The notes: a model not told the origin generated them from the sequence alone. Positions 34,072 through 44,147 are shown, numbered from the stretch's first letter. The stretch: 64,000 nt of DNA from Burkholderia sp. USMB20 (GCF_000949135.2 NZ_JTAN02000018.1:372001-436000), one strand, 5' to 3'. Program-made: numbers and translations.

Positions 34072-34122
34072 ATTGTCCTGCACCTGCAGCGCTTTGCCGT
34101 ACAACACGCTGCCAGAAAAATC

Positions 34123-34198
34123 TGGAGCGGGAGACGAGTCTCGAACTCGCGACCTCAACCTTGGCAAGGTTGCGCTCTACCAACTGAGCTACTCCCGC
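34123..34198 (-). tRNA. tRNA-Gly (anticodon GCC), copy 2
   Basis: 76 nt, sequence identical to copies 1 and 3. The spacer to its neighbours also shares a stretch (GCAGCGCTTTGCCGTACAAC), so the unit was duplicated with flanking DNA. Confidence 0.96.
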
Positions 34199-34251
34199 AT
34201 GTGTCCTGCATCTGCAGCGCTTTGCCGTACAACACGCTGCCAGAAAAAATC

Positions 34252-34327
34252 TGGAGCGGGAGACGAGTCTCGAACTCGCGACCTCAACCTTGGCAAGGTT
34301 GCGCTCTACCAACTGAGCTACTCCCGC
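34252..34327 (-). tRNA. tRNA-Gly (anticodon GCC), copy 1
   Basis: 76 nt, first tRNA of the transcript, about 60 nt after the predicted start site. Identical to copies 2 and 3. Confidence 0.96.
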
Positions 34328-34394
34328 GTATTGCTGCGCTACTTCTACTGCTTCCCCGTCACACACTTACTTCGTCGTGCAGCGGAGAAGCGAG

Positions 34395-34423
34395 ATTATG
34401 TCGAAGGCACATTCGTGTGTCAA
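34395..34423 (-). promoter_or_regulatory. Strong promoter for the tRNA-Gly/tRNA-Cys operon
   Basis: On the minus strand: TTGACA (34423 to 34418), exactly 17 bp spacer, CATAAT (34400 to 34395). Nearly consensus, followed by a short leader to tRNA-Gly copy 1. Makes the tRNAs independent of pgsA. Confidence 0.85.
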
Positions 34424-34477
34424 GGGCTTTTCCAGCCCTTTTTCCAAAAAACTGCGAACCGACCGTGCAGGGGCCGG

Positions 34478-35065
34478 TCACGCGCCGCCGCGCTCGCGAA
34501 TCTGCGGCCATGCGAGCTTCATGTAGTACAGCATCGACCAGATCGTCAGCACCGCGGCGAGGTACATCAGCCACTCGCCCCACACGCGCGTGTCGATCGT
34601 CGCGATGCCGAGCGGCAGCGGGCCGTAGTACAGCAGCATCGGAATCGCGACCATCTGGCACGCGGTCTTGAACTTGCCGAGCTGGTTCACCGCGACGCTC
34701 TTCGACGCACCGATCTGTGCCATCCATTCGCGCAGCGCCGAGATCGCGATCTCGCGGCCGACGATCACGAGCGCGATCGCCGCGTCGACCCGCGAAATCT
34801 GCACGAGGATCAGCAACGCGGCCGTCACCATCAGCTTGTCCGCGACCGGATCGAGGAACGCGCCGAACGACGACGTCTGGTTCCACTTGCGGGCGAGAAA
34901 CCCGTCGAACCAGTCGGTCAGCGCGGCGAGGATGAAGATCGCCGCCGCCGCGAGGTTGCGGTGCGCGCCGCCCATCACCGTGTCCGGCAGATAGAACACG
35001 CCGACGACGAGCGGGATCAGCACGATCCGTACCCACGTCAGGAAAATCGGGAAATTGAACGGCAT
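34478..35065 (-). CDS. pgsA: Phosphatidylglycerophosphate synthase PgsA
   Basis: Inner-membrane CDP-alcohol phosphatidyltransferase of 195 residues making phosphatidylglycerophosphate from CDP-diacylglycerol and glycerol-3-phosphate. The family motif D-G-x2-A-R-x8-G-x3-D-x3-D is complete (DGFLAR ... GAFLDPVADK). Starts MPFNFPIFLTWVRI; upstream extension lacks conserved sequence. Order uvrC-pgsA-tRNA-Gly-tRNA-Cys is the same as in E. coli (uvrC-pgsA-glyW-cysT). Confidence 0.95.
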   Translation of the reverse strand: MPFNFPIFLTWVRIVLIPLVVGVFYLPDTVMGGAHRNLAAAAIFILAALTDWFDGFLARKWNQTSSFGAFLDPVADKLMVTAALLILVQISRVDAAIALVIVGREIAISALREWMAQIGASKSVAVNQLGKFKTACQMVAIPMLLYYGPLPLGIATIDTRVWGEWLMYLAAVLTIWSMLYYMKLAWPQIRERGGA

Positions 35066-35164
35066 GGCATGCGGGTCAGTAAAGGATTCGCAATTGTGCC
35101 GTGTCGACCGGCCTGCCACAAGAACGCGAGATCGCGCTCGGGCGTGGCCGGTCGCACGGCCGGA

Positions 35165-37201
35165 TCAGTGAAGCTGCTTGTAGATCTGCTCGGCGAGCGC
35201 GTGCGAGATGCCGTCGACGCTCGCCAGCTCCTCGACGCTCGCCGCGACCACACCGCGCAGCCCGCCGAACCGCGCAAGCAGCCGCTGCCGGCGTTTCGCA
35301 CCGACCCCTTCGAGCTCCTCGAGCCGCGAGGTCTGGCGCGCCTTCGCCCGTTTCGCGCGCATCCCGGTGATCGCAAAGCGGTGCGCCTCGTCGCGGATCT
35401 GCGCGACGAGCATCAGCGCGGCGCTCTCCTTGCCGAGTTCGAGCGGCGTGCGGCCGTCCGCGAACACGAGCGTCTCGAGACCGACCTTGCGCCCCTCGCC
35501 CTTCGCGACGCCGACCAGCATCGACGTATCGAGCCCGAGCTCGGTGAACACCTGGCGCGCGATCTCGACCTGCCCCTTGCCGCCGTCGATCAGCACGATG
35601 TTCGGCAGCAGGCTCGATGCCTCGGCCTGGCGCGTCGATTCGCCGTCGATGCCGGCCGCATCGTCGGCGGCCGCTGCCTGCGCGGCCTGCTCGACCATCT
35701 TCTCGTAGCGGCGCGTCAGCACCTGCCGCATGGCCGCGTAATCGTCGCCCGGCGTGATGCCGGTGATGTTGTAGCGACGGTACTCGCCCGACTGCATCTT
35801 GTGATGGTGATAGACGACGCACGACGCCTGCGTCGCCTCGCCCATCGTATGGCTGATGTCGAAACATTCGATCCGCAGCGTCGCGAGATCGTCGCTTTCG
35901 AAGCCGAGCGTTTCCGCGAGCGCGCGCGTGCGCGCCTGCTGCGAACCCTGCTCGGACAGCAACCGCGCGAGCGCGATCTGCGCGTTCTGCTCGGCCATCG
36001 ACAGCCACGCGCGCCGCTGCCCCTGCGGCTGCCGCACCAGCGAGACCTTGTGACCGGCCTGCTCGGACAGCAGCTCGAGCAGGTCGCGGCTCGCGGGCGC
36101 GTGGCTCACGACCAGCACGGGCGGCACGCGATTGCCGAGATAGTGCTGCGCGATGAACGCATCGAGCACCTCGGCCTCCACCGACGCGCCCGCGTCACGC
36201 GCGGCGGCAGCGTCTTCCGCGGGCCGGTCGGGCAACGCCGCAGCGGTGTCGCCGGCAGCCTCCGCTGCCTCGCCCTCGGCCTCGTCGCCGAGCCCGCCTT
36301 CGGCCAGCGTCAGCGCACTTTCGACGTGCGCCGGGAAATAGGCCTTGTCGCCGAGATGCCGGCCGCCGCGCACCATCGCCAGGTTCACGCACACGCGTCC
36401 GCCCTGCGCGACCACCGCGAGGATGTCGACGTCGCTGTCGCTGCCGACCTCGATCGCCTGCTGGTGCAGCACCGTCGCGAGCGAGCTCATCTGGTTGCGC
36501 ACGGCGGCTGCCTGCTCGAACTTCAGCTCGGCCGCGAACGCGTGCATCTTCTGCTCGAGTTCCTTCATCACTTCCGATTGCCGGCCGAGCAGGAAGCGCG
36601 CGGCGTTCGACACGTCGATCGCGTAGTCGTCCTCGGAAATCGCGCCGACGCACGGCGCCGTGCAGCGCCCGATCTGATGCAGCAGGCACGGCCGCGTACG
36701 ATTGTTGAAGACCGAATCCTCGCAGGTGCGCAGCTGGAACACGCGCTGCAGGATCTGGATGCTCTCGCGCACGGCCCACGCGCTCGGGAACGGCCCGAAA
36801 TACTGGTTCTGCTTGTCGACCGAGCCGCGGTAGTACGCCATGCGCGGAAAGCTGTGCGCGGTGAGCTTCAGGTACGGATACGACTTGTCGTCGCGAAACA
36901 GGATGTTGTAGCGCGGCGCGAGCGCCTTGATCAGGTTGTTCTCGAGCAGCAGCGCCTCCGCCTCCGAGCGCGTGACGGTCGTCTCGATGCGCGCGATGCG
37001 CGTGACCATCATCGCGATGCGCGGCGACAGCTGCGTCTTCGTGAAATAGCTCGAGACGCGCTTCTTCAGGTCGCGCGCCTTGCCGACGTAAAGCACGGCG
37101 CCCGCCGCATCGTAGTAGCGGTAGACGCCCGGCATGTGCGGCAGTTGCACGAGGATCTTCTTCGGTTCGAACGGGGTGTCGGCGGCTTCTGGGGATGTCA
37201 T
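35165..37201 (-). CDS. uvrC: Excinuclease ABC subunit C (UvrC)
   Basis: Nucleotide excision repair nuclease of 678 residues that makes both incisions beside UvrAB-marked damage. N-terminal GIY-YIG domain ([34 protein letters not shown]), Cys-rich region [18 protein letters not shown] domain, then the RNase-H-like endonuclease ([31 protein letters not shown]) and helix-hairpin-helix end ([22 protein letters not shown]). A roughly 60-residue Ala/Glu-rich insert (about residues 290-345) makes it longer than E. coli UvrC (610). 99 bp before pgsA on the same strand. Confidence 0.96.
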   Translation of the reverse strand: MTSPEAADTPFEPKKILVQLPHMPGVYRYYDAAGAVLYVGKARDLKKRVSSYFTKTQLSPRIAMMVTRIARIETTVTRSEAEALLLENNLIKALAPRYNILFRDDKSYPYLKLTAHSFPRMAYYRGSVDKQNQYFGPFPSAWAVRESIQILQRVFQLRTCEDSVFNNRTRPCLLHQIGRCTAPCVGAISEDDYAIDVSNAARFLLGRQSEVMKELEQKMHAFAAELKFEQAAAVRNQMSSLATVLHQQAIEVGSDSDVDILAVVAQGGRVCVNLAMVRGGRHLGDKAYFPAHVESALTLAEGGLGDEAEGEAAEAAGDTAAALPDRPAEDAAAARDAGASVEAEVLDAFIAQHYLGNRVPPVLVVSHAPASRDLLELLSEQAGHKVSLVRQPQGQRRAWLSMAEQNAQIALARLLSEQGSQQARTRALAETLGFESDDLATLRIECFDISHTMGEATQASCVVYHHHKMQSGEYRRYNITGITPGDDYAAMRQVLTRRYEKMVEQAAQAAAADDAAGIDGESTRQAEASSLLPNIVLIDGGKGQVEIARQVFTELGLDTSMLVGVAKGEGRKVGLETLVFADGRTPLELGKESAALMLVAQIRDEAHRFAITGMRAKRAKARQTSRLEELEGVGAKRRQRLLARFGGLRGVVAASVEELASVDGISHALAEQIYKQLH

Positions 37202-37277
37202 GCGCGATTCGGGTGCCTTGTGGCGCGGAACGGGTCCATTAGAATCGCCAGTTTAGAGCATTCACCGGTCCGCTTCG

Positions 37278-38474
37278 ATGCCCCGCACCGCCCCCGCCTC
37301 CCCTGCCTCTCCTGCGCCGCTCGCACCCGACGAACCGATCGCGTGCGACCTCTTCTGCACCGTGATCGACAACTTCGGCGACATCGGCGTGTGCTGGCGC
37401 CTCGCCCGCCAGCTCGCGCACGAGCACGGCTGGCAGGTGCGCCTGTTCATCGACGACCTGCGCACGTTCGCGCGGCTGCTGCCGGGGGTCGATCCCGATG
37501 CGGGGCGGCAGACGCTCGACGGCGTCGTGATCGAGCACTGGCATGCGGAAGTCGGCGACGCACTGGAGATCGCCGACGTCGTGATCGAGGCCTTCGCATG
37601 CGAGCTGCCCGGCGCGTATCTCGCCGCGATGGCGCGCCGCGCGCGCCGCCCGGTGTGGATCAACCTCGAATACCTGAGCGCCGAGGACTGGGTCGCCGAT
37701 TTCCATTTGCGGCCGTCGCCGCATCCACGCTATCCGCTGCTGAAGACGTTCTTCTTCCCGGGACTGTCGGCCGGCACGGGCGGCGTGCTGAAGGAACGCG
37801 ACCTCGACGCGCGCCGCACGGCCTTCGAAGCCGACGCGGCGGCGCGCACCGCCTGGTGGCGGCATGCGACGGGCGACGCGCCACCGGCGCCGGGCACGAC
37901 CGTCGTCAGCCTGTTCGCGTATGAGAATCCGGGCGTCGACGCGCTGCTCGCGCAGTGGCGCGACGGCGCGTCGCCCGTCGTCGCGCTCGTGCCCGCCGGC
38001 CGCGTGTCGCCGGCCGTCGCCCGCTTCTTCGGGGTCGAATCGTTCGGCGCCGGCGCGCACGCAAGCCGCGGCAATCTGACCGCGTACGGGCTCGCGTTCG
38101 TCCCGCAGGCCGACTACGACCCGCTGCTGTGGGTGGCCGACGTCAACTTCGTGCGCGGCGAGGACTCGTTCGTCCGCGCGCAGTGGGCGCGCAAGCCGTT
38201 CGTATGGCACATCTACCCGCAGGCCGACGATGCGCACCTGCCGAAGCTCGACGCCGCGCTCGCGCATCTGTCGGCCGGCCTCGCCGATGCGCCGCGCGCG
38301 GCGCTCGCGCGCTTCTGGCATGCATGGAACGGCGCCGGCACGCCCGACTGGGCCGATTTGCTGCAACACCGTGCCGCACTGGATGCCAACGCGGCGCGCT
38401 GGGCCGACGCGCTGGCGAGCGTCGGCGATCTCGCCGGAAAGCTGGCGGAATACGCAAAATCTCAGTTAAAATAA
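37278..38474 (+). CDS. earP: EF-P arginine rhamnosyltransferase EarP
   Basis: GT104 glycosyltransferase of 398 residues that attaches rhamnose from dTDP-beta-L-rhamnose to Arg32 of elongation factor P. Catalytic Asp residues lie in CTVIDNFGDIGVCWRLARQL near residue 30; the dTDP-binding part FVRGEDSFVRAQWARKPFVWHIYPQ (about residue 295) holds the conserved Glu. Gene lies 138 bp upstream of efp in the same direction, the arrangement expected for the pair. N-terminal Pro/Ala-rich stretch suggests the true start could be slightly later. Confidence 0.94.
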   Translation: MPRTAPASPASPAPLAPDEPIACDLFCTVIDNFGDIGVCWRLARQLAHEHGWQVRLFIDDLRTFARLLPGVDPDAGRQTLDGVVIEHWHAEVGDALEIADVVIEAFACELPGAYLAAMARRARRPVWINLEYLSAEDWVADFHLRPSPHPRYPLLKTFFFPGLSAGTGGVLKERDLDARRTAFEADAAARTAWWRHATGDAPPAPGTTVVSLFAYENPGVDALLAQWRDGASPVVALVPAGRVSPAVARFFGVESFGAGAHASRGNLTAYGLAFVPQADYDPLLWVADVNFVRGEDSFVRAQWARKPFVWHIYPQADDAHLPKLDAALAHLSAGLADAPRAALARFWHAWNGAGTPDWADLLQHRAALDANAARWADALASVGDLAGKLAEYAKSQLK

Positions 38475-38612
38475 GCGGTTATCCGACGGCTGACCACGCA
38501 AGCGCTCGCGTTTGGGGCTCTTGGCACCTACCGGAACGCACCGCCGCTTGCGCCGTCAGCCGTTGCGCAACGCTCAGGCACCTATTTATTTGATTGGATC
38601 AGGACAGTTTTT

Positions 38613-39170
38613 ATGAAGACCGCACAGGAACTCCGCGTAGGCAACGTCGTGCAGATCGGCAGCGAAGCATGGGTCATCGCAAAGGCGGAATACAACAAGT
38701 CGGGCCGCAACTCCGCCGTCGTCAAGATGAAGATGAAGAACCTGCTGACGAACGCAGGCCAGGAATCGGTCTACAAGGCTGACGACAAGTTCGACGTCGT
38801 CGTGCTCGACCGCAAGGAAGTGACGTACTCGTACTTCGCCGACCCGATGTACGTGTTCATGGACGCCGACTACAACCAGTACGAAGTCGAAGCGGAAATG
38901 ATGGGCGAAGCGCTGAACTACCTCGAAGACGGCATGGCGTGCGAAGTCGTGTTCTACAACGAGAAGGCGATCTCGGTCGAACTGCCGACGATCCTGGTTC
39001 GCGAGATCACCTACACGGAACCGGCCGTCAAGGGCGACACGTCGTCGGGCAAGGTGCTGAAGAACGCCAAGCTCGCAACGGGCTTCGAACTGCAAGTGCC
39101 GCTGTTCTGCAATACCGGCGACAAGATCGAAATCGATACGCGTACGAACGAATATCGCAGCCGCGCGTAA
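38613..39170 (+). CDS. efp: Elongation factor P
   Basis: Translation factor of 185 residues that relieves ribosome stalling at polyproline. Domain I loop reads KSGRNSAV with Arg at position 32, so it is the arginine-rhamnosylated class rather than the beta-lysylated one; this fits EarP next door. Ends [11 protein letters not shown], typical for the family. Followed by an intrinsic terminator at 39197-39218. Confidence 0.98.
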   Translation: MKTAQELRVGNVVQIGSEAWVIAKAEYNKSGRNSAVVKMKMKNLLTNAGQESVYKADDKFDVVVLDRKEVTYSYFADPMYVFMDADYNQYEVEAEMMGEALNYLEDGMACEVVFYNEKAISVELPTILVREITYTEPAVKGDTSSGKVLKNAKLATGFELQVPLFCNTGDKIEIDTRTNEYRSRA

Positions 39171-39196
39171 TCGCCTGCGATTGCCGGATCGAACAA

Positions 39197-39218
39197 AGCG
39201 CCCTTCGGGGCGCTTTTT
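39197..39218 (+). terminator. Intrinsic terminator after efp
   Basis: AGCGCCC-TTCG-GGGCGCT stem with the stable TTCG loop and a T-run. Confidence 0.93.
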
Positions 39219-39441
39219 GTTTGTCTGGCGTCAACAGCAGCGGGCGTCGGCACCATGGACAGCACGAAATCCAGCATTAAAGGTATTCAATTTGTATCAT
39301 CGGTAACTGTTTTATAGCGTGAAAGAAATAATGCACGTCAGGCGTTCAGCGGGGCATAAAATCAGTTTTTAATCTGACATGCGGCTGCGGCCGGCTCCGA
39401 TGGCCGACAGCCCGCCTCTCTTGACTCGACTCGCGTCCACC

Positions 39442-40827
39442 ATGCCACACGCCCTGATTGTCGAAGACGATCCCAACAGTCTGTCCGGCCTGACCGCGCT
39501 GCTCGCCGCAGACGGCTTCTCGGTCGACACGGCCACGTCGCTCGCCGAGGCACGCACGGCGCTCGGCCGCTCGATTCCCGATGTCGTCCTGGTCGACCTG
39601 AACCTGCCGGACGGCAGCGGATTCGACCTGCTCCAGCACCTGCCGCAGCAGCAGCCGAACGGCTCGCTGCCGGTGATCGTGCTGACGGGCAACGCGACGG
39701 TCGAGAGCGCGATCGAAGGCCTGCGTCACGGCATCTGGGACTACCTGCTGAAGCCGATCAACATTCCGCGCCTGCGCAGCCTGCTGGCCCGGATTCCGCG
39801 CCCCTACGAACTGATCGACGAAGTGCGGACGCTGCGCGCGTCGCTGCGCCACCTCGGCCGCTTCGGCGCGCTGGTCGGCCGCAGCGAGGCGATGCAGCAC
39901 GTGTACGACATGATCGAGCACAACGCGGGCACCGAAACGGCCGTGCTGTTCACCGGCGAAGCCGGCACCGGCAAGAAGCTGGCCGCGCGCACGCTGCACG
40001 ACCTGAGCCGGCGCCGCAAGGGGCCGTTCGTGTCGTTCGACTGCCGCACGATCGCCCAGGCCGGACGCCACGGCGCGTCGCTCGACAGCGTGCTGTTCGG
40101 CCATGAACGCGGCGCGTTCGACGGTGCCGAGCGGCGCGAGTCGGGCCTGTTCGAACAGGCCGGCGGCGGCACGCTCTTCCTCGACGAGATCACCGCCCTG
40201 CCGCTCGTGCTGCAGGAAGCGCTGCTGCATGCGCTCGACTCGCAGAACTTCATGCGGATCGGTGGCACGAGCTCGATCGCGAGCGACTTCCGGCTGATCG
40301 CGACCACGCGCCGCCCGGCCCGCGAGGCGGTCGCGAACGGCATGCTGCGCGAGGATCTGTGGCTGCGTCTCGATGCGGCATCGATCACGATGCCGCCGCT
40401 GCGCGAACGCGACGGCGATGTCCTCGCCATCGCGGACGCGCTGATCGACGACCTCAACCGCGAAGCGCGCGGCACCGGCCGCAGCACGACCGACAAGCGC
40501 GCGGCGCCGGGCTTCGTGCGCGAATGCGTGTCCTACGAATGGCCCGGCAACGTGCGCGAACTGCAGGAGCGCGTGCGCTTCGCCTATGACGCATCCGGCG
40601 ATTTCATCGAAACGCTGCGCGCGGGCGAAGCAAGCTTCGCGGCCGGCGCCGCGCTGAACGGCAGCAGCGTGCAGATCAAGGTCGGCACCCCGCTGTCCGA
40701 CGTCGAGGATCTGCTGATCCGCGCGACGCTCGACGCGGTCGGCGGCACGCGCCATCGCGCGGCGACGCTGCTCGGCATCAGCCCCAAGACGCTGTACAAC
40801 AAGTTGCAGCGGATGAAGGTCAACTGA
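39442..40827 (+). CDS. NtrC-like response regulator with altered GAFTGA loop
   Basis: Response regulator of 461 residues: receiver domain with acidic pocket EDD near residue 8, phospho-acceptor Asp52 in VLVDLNLPDGSG and Lys in LLKPIN; AAA+ domain with Walker A GEAGTGKK and Walker B GGTLFLDEIT; C-terminal Fis-type helix-turn-helix RHRAATLLGISPKTLYNKLQRM. The sigma-54 contact loop reads GAFDGA instead of GAFTGA, so sigma-54 activation is doubtful. No histidine kinase gene is adjacent. Start at MPHALIVEDD; ATGs at 39379 and 39400 are also in frame. Confidence 0.9.
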   Translation: MPHALIVEDDPNSLSGLTALLAADGFSVDTATSLAEARTALGRSIPDVVLVDLNLPDGSGFDLLQHLPQQQPNGSLPVIVLTGNATVESAIEGLRHGIWDYLLKPINIPRLRSLLARIPRPYELIDEVRTLRASLRHLGRFGALVGRSEAMQHVYDMIEHNAGTETAVLFTGEAGTGKKLAARTLHDLSRRRKGPFVSFDCRTIAQAGRHGASLDSVLFGHERGAFDGAERRESGLFEQAGGGTLFLDEITALPLVLQEALLHALDSQNFMRIGGTSSIASDFRLIATTRRPAREAVANGMLREDLWLRLDAASITMPPLRERDGDVLAIADALIDDLNREARGTGRSTTDKRAAPGFVRECVSYEWPGNVRELQERVRFAYDASGDFIETLRAGEASFAAGAALNGSSVQIKVGTPLSDVEDLLIRATLDAVGGTRHRAATLLGISPKTLYNKLQRMKVN

Positions 40828-40912
40828 CCGGGCGGCCGTTGTTCGGGGCGCCGGCCGGAGCTGACGGTTAGTTGCGCAAGGACGTGTCGCCCCGCGCTTC
40901 GCCGTCAATGGA

Positions 40913-40940
40913 AAAAGCCGCGCAAAAGCGCGGCTTTTTT
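40913..40940. terminator. Bidirectional terminator between the regulator and nagZ
   Basis: AAAAGCCGCGC-AAAA-GCGCGGCTTTTTT hairpin at the point where the two genes converge. Confidence 0.88.
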
Positions 40941-40982
40941 GCTTCGGCAACGGGACCGGCGGCTTCGCGCCGCCCTTCCCGC

Positions 40983-42011
40983 TTACGCCAGTGCGCTGCT
41001 CAACAGCGCCTGCGCCTGCAGATACTCAGGCTGCGCGATCAGCTTGTCCCACTTGAGCGGCTTGCCGCGCGCCCGCATCCGCTTGATGCGCCGCACCGAC
41101 TCGGCCGACGCCTGCGCCTTCAGGCCGTTCAGCACGACTTCGGCCGCATCCGGCTGGTTGCAGACGAGCACCATGTCGCAACCGGCGGCGAGCGCCGCGT
41201 CGGCCGCCTGCGTGAGCGTGCCGCCCTCGCGTGCCGCCTCCATCGACAGGTCGTCGCTGAAGATCGCGCCCGTGAAGCCGAGCTGCCCGCGCAGGATGTC
41301 CTGCAGCCACACGCGCGAGAAGCCGGCCGGCCGCTTGTCGACCTGCGTGTAGATCACGTGTGCGGGAATCACCGCGGTCAGCGCGAGGCCGAGCCAGTCG
41401 TACGGCGCGACGTCCTGCTTGAGGATCGCGTCGAGCGGCCGGTCGTCGGTCGGCAGCGCGACGTGCGAATCGGCTTCCGCAAAGCCGTGCCCCGGGAAAT
41501 GCTTGCCGCAGTTCGCCATGCCGGCGAGCGACAGCCCGTGGTTGAGGCTCTTCGCGAGCAGCGTGACGACGCGCGGGTCGCGATGGAACGCACGATCGCC
41601 GATCACCTTCGAGTGCCCGTAGTCGAGATCGAGCACCGGCGTGAAGCTCATGTCGATGCCGCATGCGCGCAGCTCGGCCGCCAGGATGTAGCCGACCGCG
41701 GTCGCGACCTTCGTCGCGAGCAGCACGTCGCGGTCCCACAGTTCGCCGAGGCGGCGCATCGCCGGCAACACCGTGAAGCCGTCGGTGCGGAACCGCTGCA
41801 CGCGGCCGCCTTCGTGATCGACGGCGATCAGGATGTCCTCGCGCACCGCGCGGATCGAGTCGGTCAGCGCGCTCAGCTGCGCACGGTTCTGGAAATGCCG
41901 CGCGAACAGGATCACGCCGCCGGTGTTCGGATGCGCAAGGCGCCGCGCATCGTCGCGCGACAGGGCCGTGCCGACGACGTCGAGCATGACCGGGCCGGGA
42001 GTCGTTTTCAT
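40983..42011 (-). CDS. nagZ: Beta-N-acetylhexosaminidase NagZ
   Basis: Cytoplasmic GH3 enzyme of 342 residues that removes N-acetylglucosamine from anhydromuropeptides in cell-wall recycling. Active-site signatures: GMANCGKHFPGHGFAEADSHVALP (catalytic His/Asp dyad) and nucleophile Asp in GAIFSDDLSMEAA; N-terminus MLDVVGTALSRDDARRLAHPNTGGVILF. It is the last gene of the era-recO-pdxJ-acpS-nagZ run. Products of NagZ can induce AmpC-type beta-lactamase in related bacteria. Confidence 0.96.
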   Translation of the reverse strand: MKTTPGPVMLDVVGTALSRDDARRLAHPNTGGVILFARHFQNRAQLSALTDSIRAVREDILIAVDHEGGRVQRFRTDGFTVLPAMRRLGELWDRDVLLATKVATAVGYILAAELRACGIDMSFTPVLDLDYGHSKVIGDRAFHRDPRVVTLLAKSLNHGLSLAGMANCGKHFPGHGFAEADSHVALPTDDRPLDAILKQDVAPYDWLGLALTAVIPAHVIYTQVDKRPAGFSRVWLQDILRGQLGFTGAIFSDDLSMEAAREGGTLTQAADAALAAGCDMVLVCNQPDAAEVVLNGLKAQASAESVRRIKRMRARGKPLKWDKLIAQPEYLQAQALLSSALA

Positions 42012-42027
42012 CGAATCGGAAAGTCCG

Positions 42028-42465
42028 TCAGGGAGTGGTTCGGGAAACAGGTGCGGGTGCAGGCGGCGCTGCGTCGGTCTCGGCGACCACGAACGACACC
42101 GCGTAGTCGCGTTCGTCGCTGACCGTCACGCGCGCCGTGATGCCGCGCGCGGCGAGCCAGTCGGCCAGTTCACCCGACGCGACGACGTACGGTTCGCCGC
42201 TGCGCTGGTTGAGGGTCTGCAGCGCGCGCCACGTCATCGGCCAGTGCATGCCGAGCCCGATCGCCTTCGAGAACGCTTCCTTCGCGGAAAAGCGCGTCGC
42301 GAGAAACGCGATGCCGCGCGCCTCGGAGCGCGCGCGGCGCGCATGGAACACGCGCAGCTCGTCGGGGCCCAGCACCTTCTCGGCAAACCGGCCGCCCGTG
42401 CGCTCGAGCACGGCCGCGATGCGGCTCACCTGGACGATGTCGGTACCGATGCCGTAGATCGCCAT
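42028..42465 (-). CDS. acpS: Holo-[acyl-carrier-protein] synthase AcpS
   Basis: Phosphopantetheinyl transferase of 145 residues that converts apo-ACP to holo-ACP, activating AcpP encoded at 55.6 kb. Metal/CoA motifs: [13 protein letters not shown] (Asp) and [16 protein letters not shown] (Glu, Lys). Slightly longer than E. coli AcpS (126) through a C-terminal Ala/Pro tail. 16 bp upstream of nagZ; 69 bp after pdxJ. Confidence 0.95.
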   Translation of the reverse strand: MAIYGIGTDIVQVSRIAAVLERTGGRFAEKVLGPDELRVFHARRARSEARGIAFLATRFSAKEAFSKAIGLGMHWPMTWRALQTLNQRSGEPYVVASGELADWLAARGITARVTVSDERDYAVSFVVAETDAAPPAPAPVSRTTP

Positions 42466-42534
42466 GTCAGCGCCCGCCGTGACGCACGGACGACGCCGGG
42501 TGACGAGCGAAGCGCGCGCGCACGGAATGCATCG

Positions 42535-43311
42535 TCAGCGCGCGCCGCCGTGCAGCGCGGCCACGCGCGCGGCGACCATGATCGCCTTCATCTCGCGCAC
42601 CGCGTTGTCCCAGCCCGCGAAGATCGCGTGCGCGACGATCGCGTGGCCGATGTTCAGCTCGACGATGCCGTCGATCGCGGCGATCTGCTGCACGTTCGTG
42701 TAATGCAGTCCGTGACCGGCGTTGACCTTCAGGCCCAGTTGCGCGCCGGCCTGCACGCCCGCGACGATGCGTTCGTATTCGCGCTGCTGCTCGCCTTCGT
42801 CGTGCGCATCGGCATAGCGGCCGGTATGCAGCTCGACCACCGGCGCGCCGGCTTCGTGCGCGGCACGGATCTGTGTTTCGTCCGGATCGATGAACAGCGA
42901 CACGCGCACGCCGGCGTCGGCGAGCTGCCTGCATGCCGCACGCACGGCCTCGAAGCGGCCGGCGACGTCGAGACCGCCTTCGGTCGTCAGTTCCTCGCGC
43001 TTCTCGGGCACGAGGCACGCGTCGTGCGGACGCACTTCGCATGCGATGTCGAGCATCTCGGCCGTCACCGCGCATTCGAGGTTCATCCGCGTCTTCAGCA
43101 GCGGGCGCAACGTGCGCACGTCGGCGTCGACGATGTGGCGGCGGTCCTCGCGCAGGTGCAGCGTGATCGCGTCCGCACCGGCCTCTTCGGCGGCGAGCGC
43201 CGCGCGGATCGGATCGGGATAGGCCGTGCCGCGCGCGTTGCGCAGCGTCGCGACGTGGTCGATGTTCACGCCGAGGTCGATGACGGTGGGCGTTGTCAGG
43301 AAGAAGCTCAT
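42535..43311 (-). CDS. pdxJ: Pyridoxine 5'-phosphate synthase PdxJ
   Basis: TIM-barrel enzyme of 258 residues condensing 1-deoxyxylulose-5-phosphate with 3-amino-2-oxopropyl phosphate in de novo B6 synthesis. Begins [28 protein letters not shown]; other motifs are [20 protein letters not shown]-type [15 protein letters not shown] and [11 protein letters not shown]. Its start overlaps the recO stop by four bases (43308-43311). The pdxJ-acpS pairing is common in Proteobacteria. Confidence 0.96.
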   Translation of the reverse strand: MSFFLTTPTVIDLGVNIDHVATLRNARGTAYPDPIRAALAAEEAGADAITLHLREDRRHIVDADVRTLRPLLKTRMNLECAVTAEMLDIACEVRPHDACLVPEKREELTTEGGLDVAGRFEAVRAACRQLADAGVRVSLFIDPDETQIRAAHEAGAPVVELHTGRYADAHDEGEQQREYERIVAGVQAGAQLGLKVNAGHGLHYTNVQQIAAIDGIVELNIGHAIVAHAIFAGWDNAVREMKAIMVAARVAALHGGAR

Positions 43312-44147
43312 AGGTTTTGCAGGTCGATCAGGATCTGACGCGTGGCAAGCGGCGTACCGCCGAGATAGGTGTTCAGCAGGAAGCGCATCAGCGTCTTGCT
43401 TTGCGCGACCGTCTGGGCTCGATGGTAATCGTCCTGCTCCATGTCGAGCAACGTCTGTCCGGTAATCACCGGCCAGTGCGACGGCACGTCGTCGTCCGCA
43501 TTGCGCACGCCGCGCTCGGGATCGAACACGTAGCGGCGATCGGGCTCGACCGCCCGGCGCGCGACCGTGCGGTTCAGCGCCATCGCATAGCCGGTCTCGC
43601 GCAGCAGCACGCGCTCGAACGAGCGCAGCACCTGCACCGCGGGCTCGCCGTGCGCGAGGCGCGTCAAGGTCAGCACGTAATGATTGAAGAGCGGCGGCTG
43701 CGGATCCTCGCGCGCGCAGAATTTCACGAGCAGCTCGTTCGCGTAGAAGCCGCACAGCAGCCCGTCGCCGCCGAGCGGCAGCATCCCGCCGACCCATTCG
43801 GCGCCCGTCAGCGTGCGCACTTCGGATTTGCCCGACCAGGACAGCAGCAGCGGCTGGAACGTCTGCAGCACGCCGCGCAGCGCGGAGTGCGGGCGCTTCG
43901 CGCCCTTCGCGACGAGCGCGAGCCGGCCGTGATCGCGCGTCAGCACGTCGATGATCAGGCTCGTTTCACGGTACGGATAGCTGTGCAGCACGAACGCCGG
44001 CTGCTCGGCGACGCGGAAATCGGACGTGCGAGAGGTCGCGCGCCGCGCCTTGCGACGCGGCGGTTCGGGCGGTGCCGGCAACGGCGCGTCGTTCGCGCCG
44101 GCGGTCACCGCATCTTCGGTCGACGTCAGCGCGTCATTCGTACCCAT
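43308..44147 (-). CDS. recO: DNA repair protein RecO
   Basis: Recombination mediator of 279 residues that, with RecR, loads RecA on SSB-coated DNA. N-terminal OB fold: [57 protein letters not shown]; helical C-terminal domain with [19 protein letters not shown] 40-residue low-complexity lead precedes the OB fold, so the start could be later; ATG 44147 was chosen, overlapping the end of era by 14 bp. Confidence 0.93.
   Translation of the reverse strand: MGTNDALTSTEDAVTAGANDAPLPAPPEPPRRKARRATSRTSDFRVAEQPAFVLHSYPYRETSLIIDVLTRDHGRLALVAKGAKRPHSALRGVLQTFQPLLLSWSGKSEVRTLTGAEWVGGMLPLGGDGLLCGFYANELLVKFCAREDPQPPLFNHYVLTLTRLAHGEPAVQVLRSFERVLLRETGYAMALNRTVARRAVEPDRRYVFDPERGVRNADDDVPSHWPVITGQTLLDMEQDDYHRAQTVAQSKTLMRFLLNTYLGGTPLATRQILIDLQNL

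Noticed and set aside
33996-34327. Regular direct repeats that could suggest a CRISPR array
   Set aside because: They are three complete tRNA-Gly genes with shared spacer pieces; units are 76 nt with a cloverleaf.
34423-34441. Terminator between pgsA and the tRNA operon
   Set aside because: A six-base stem is present, but on the minus strand it is followed by the -35 box, not a T-run.
39379-39441. Longer N-terminus for the response regulator
   Set aside because: The receiver fold begins at MPHALIVEDD; the 21 extra residues are not receiver-like. Kept as an alternative start only.
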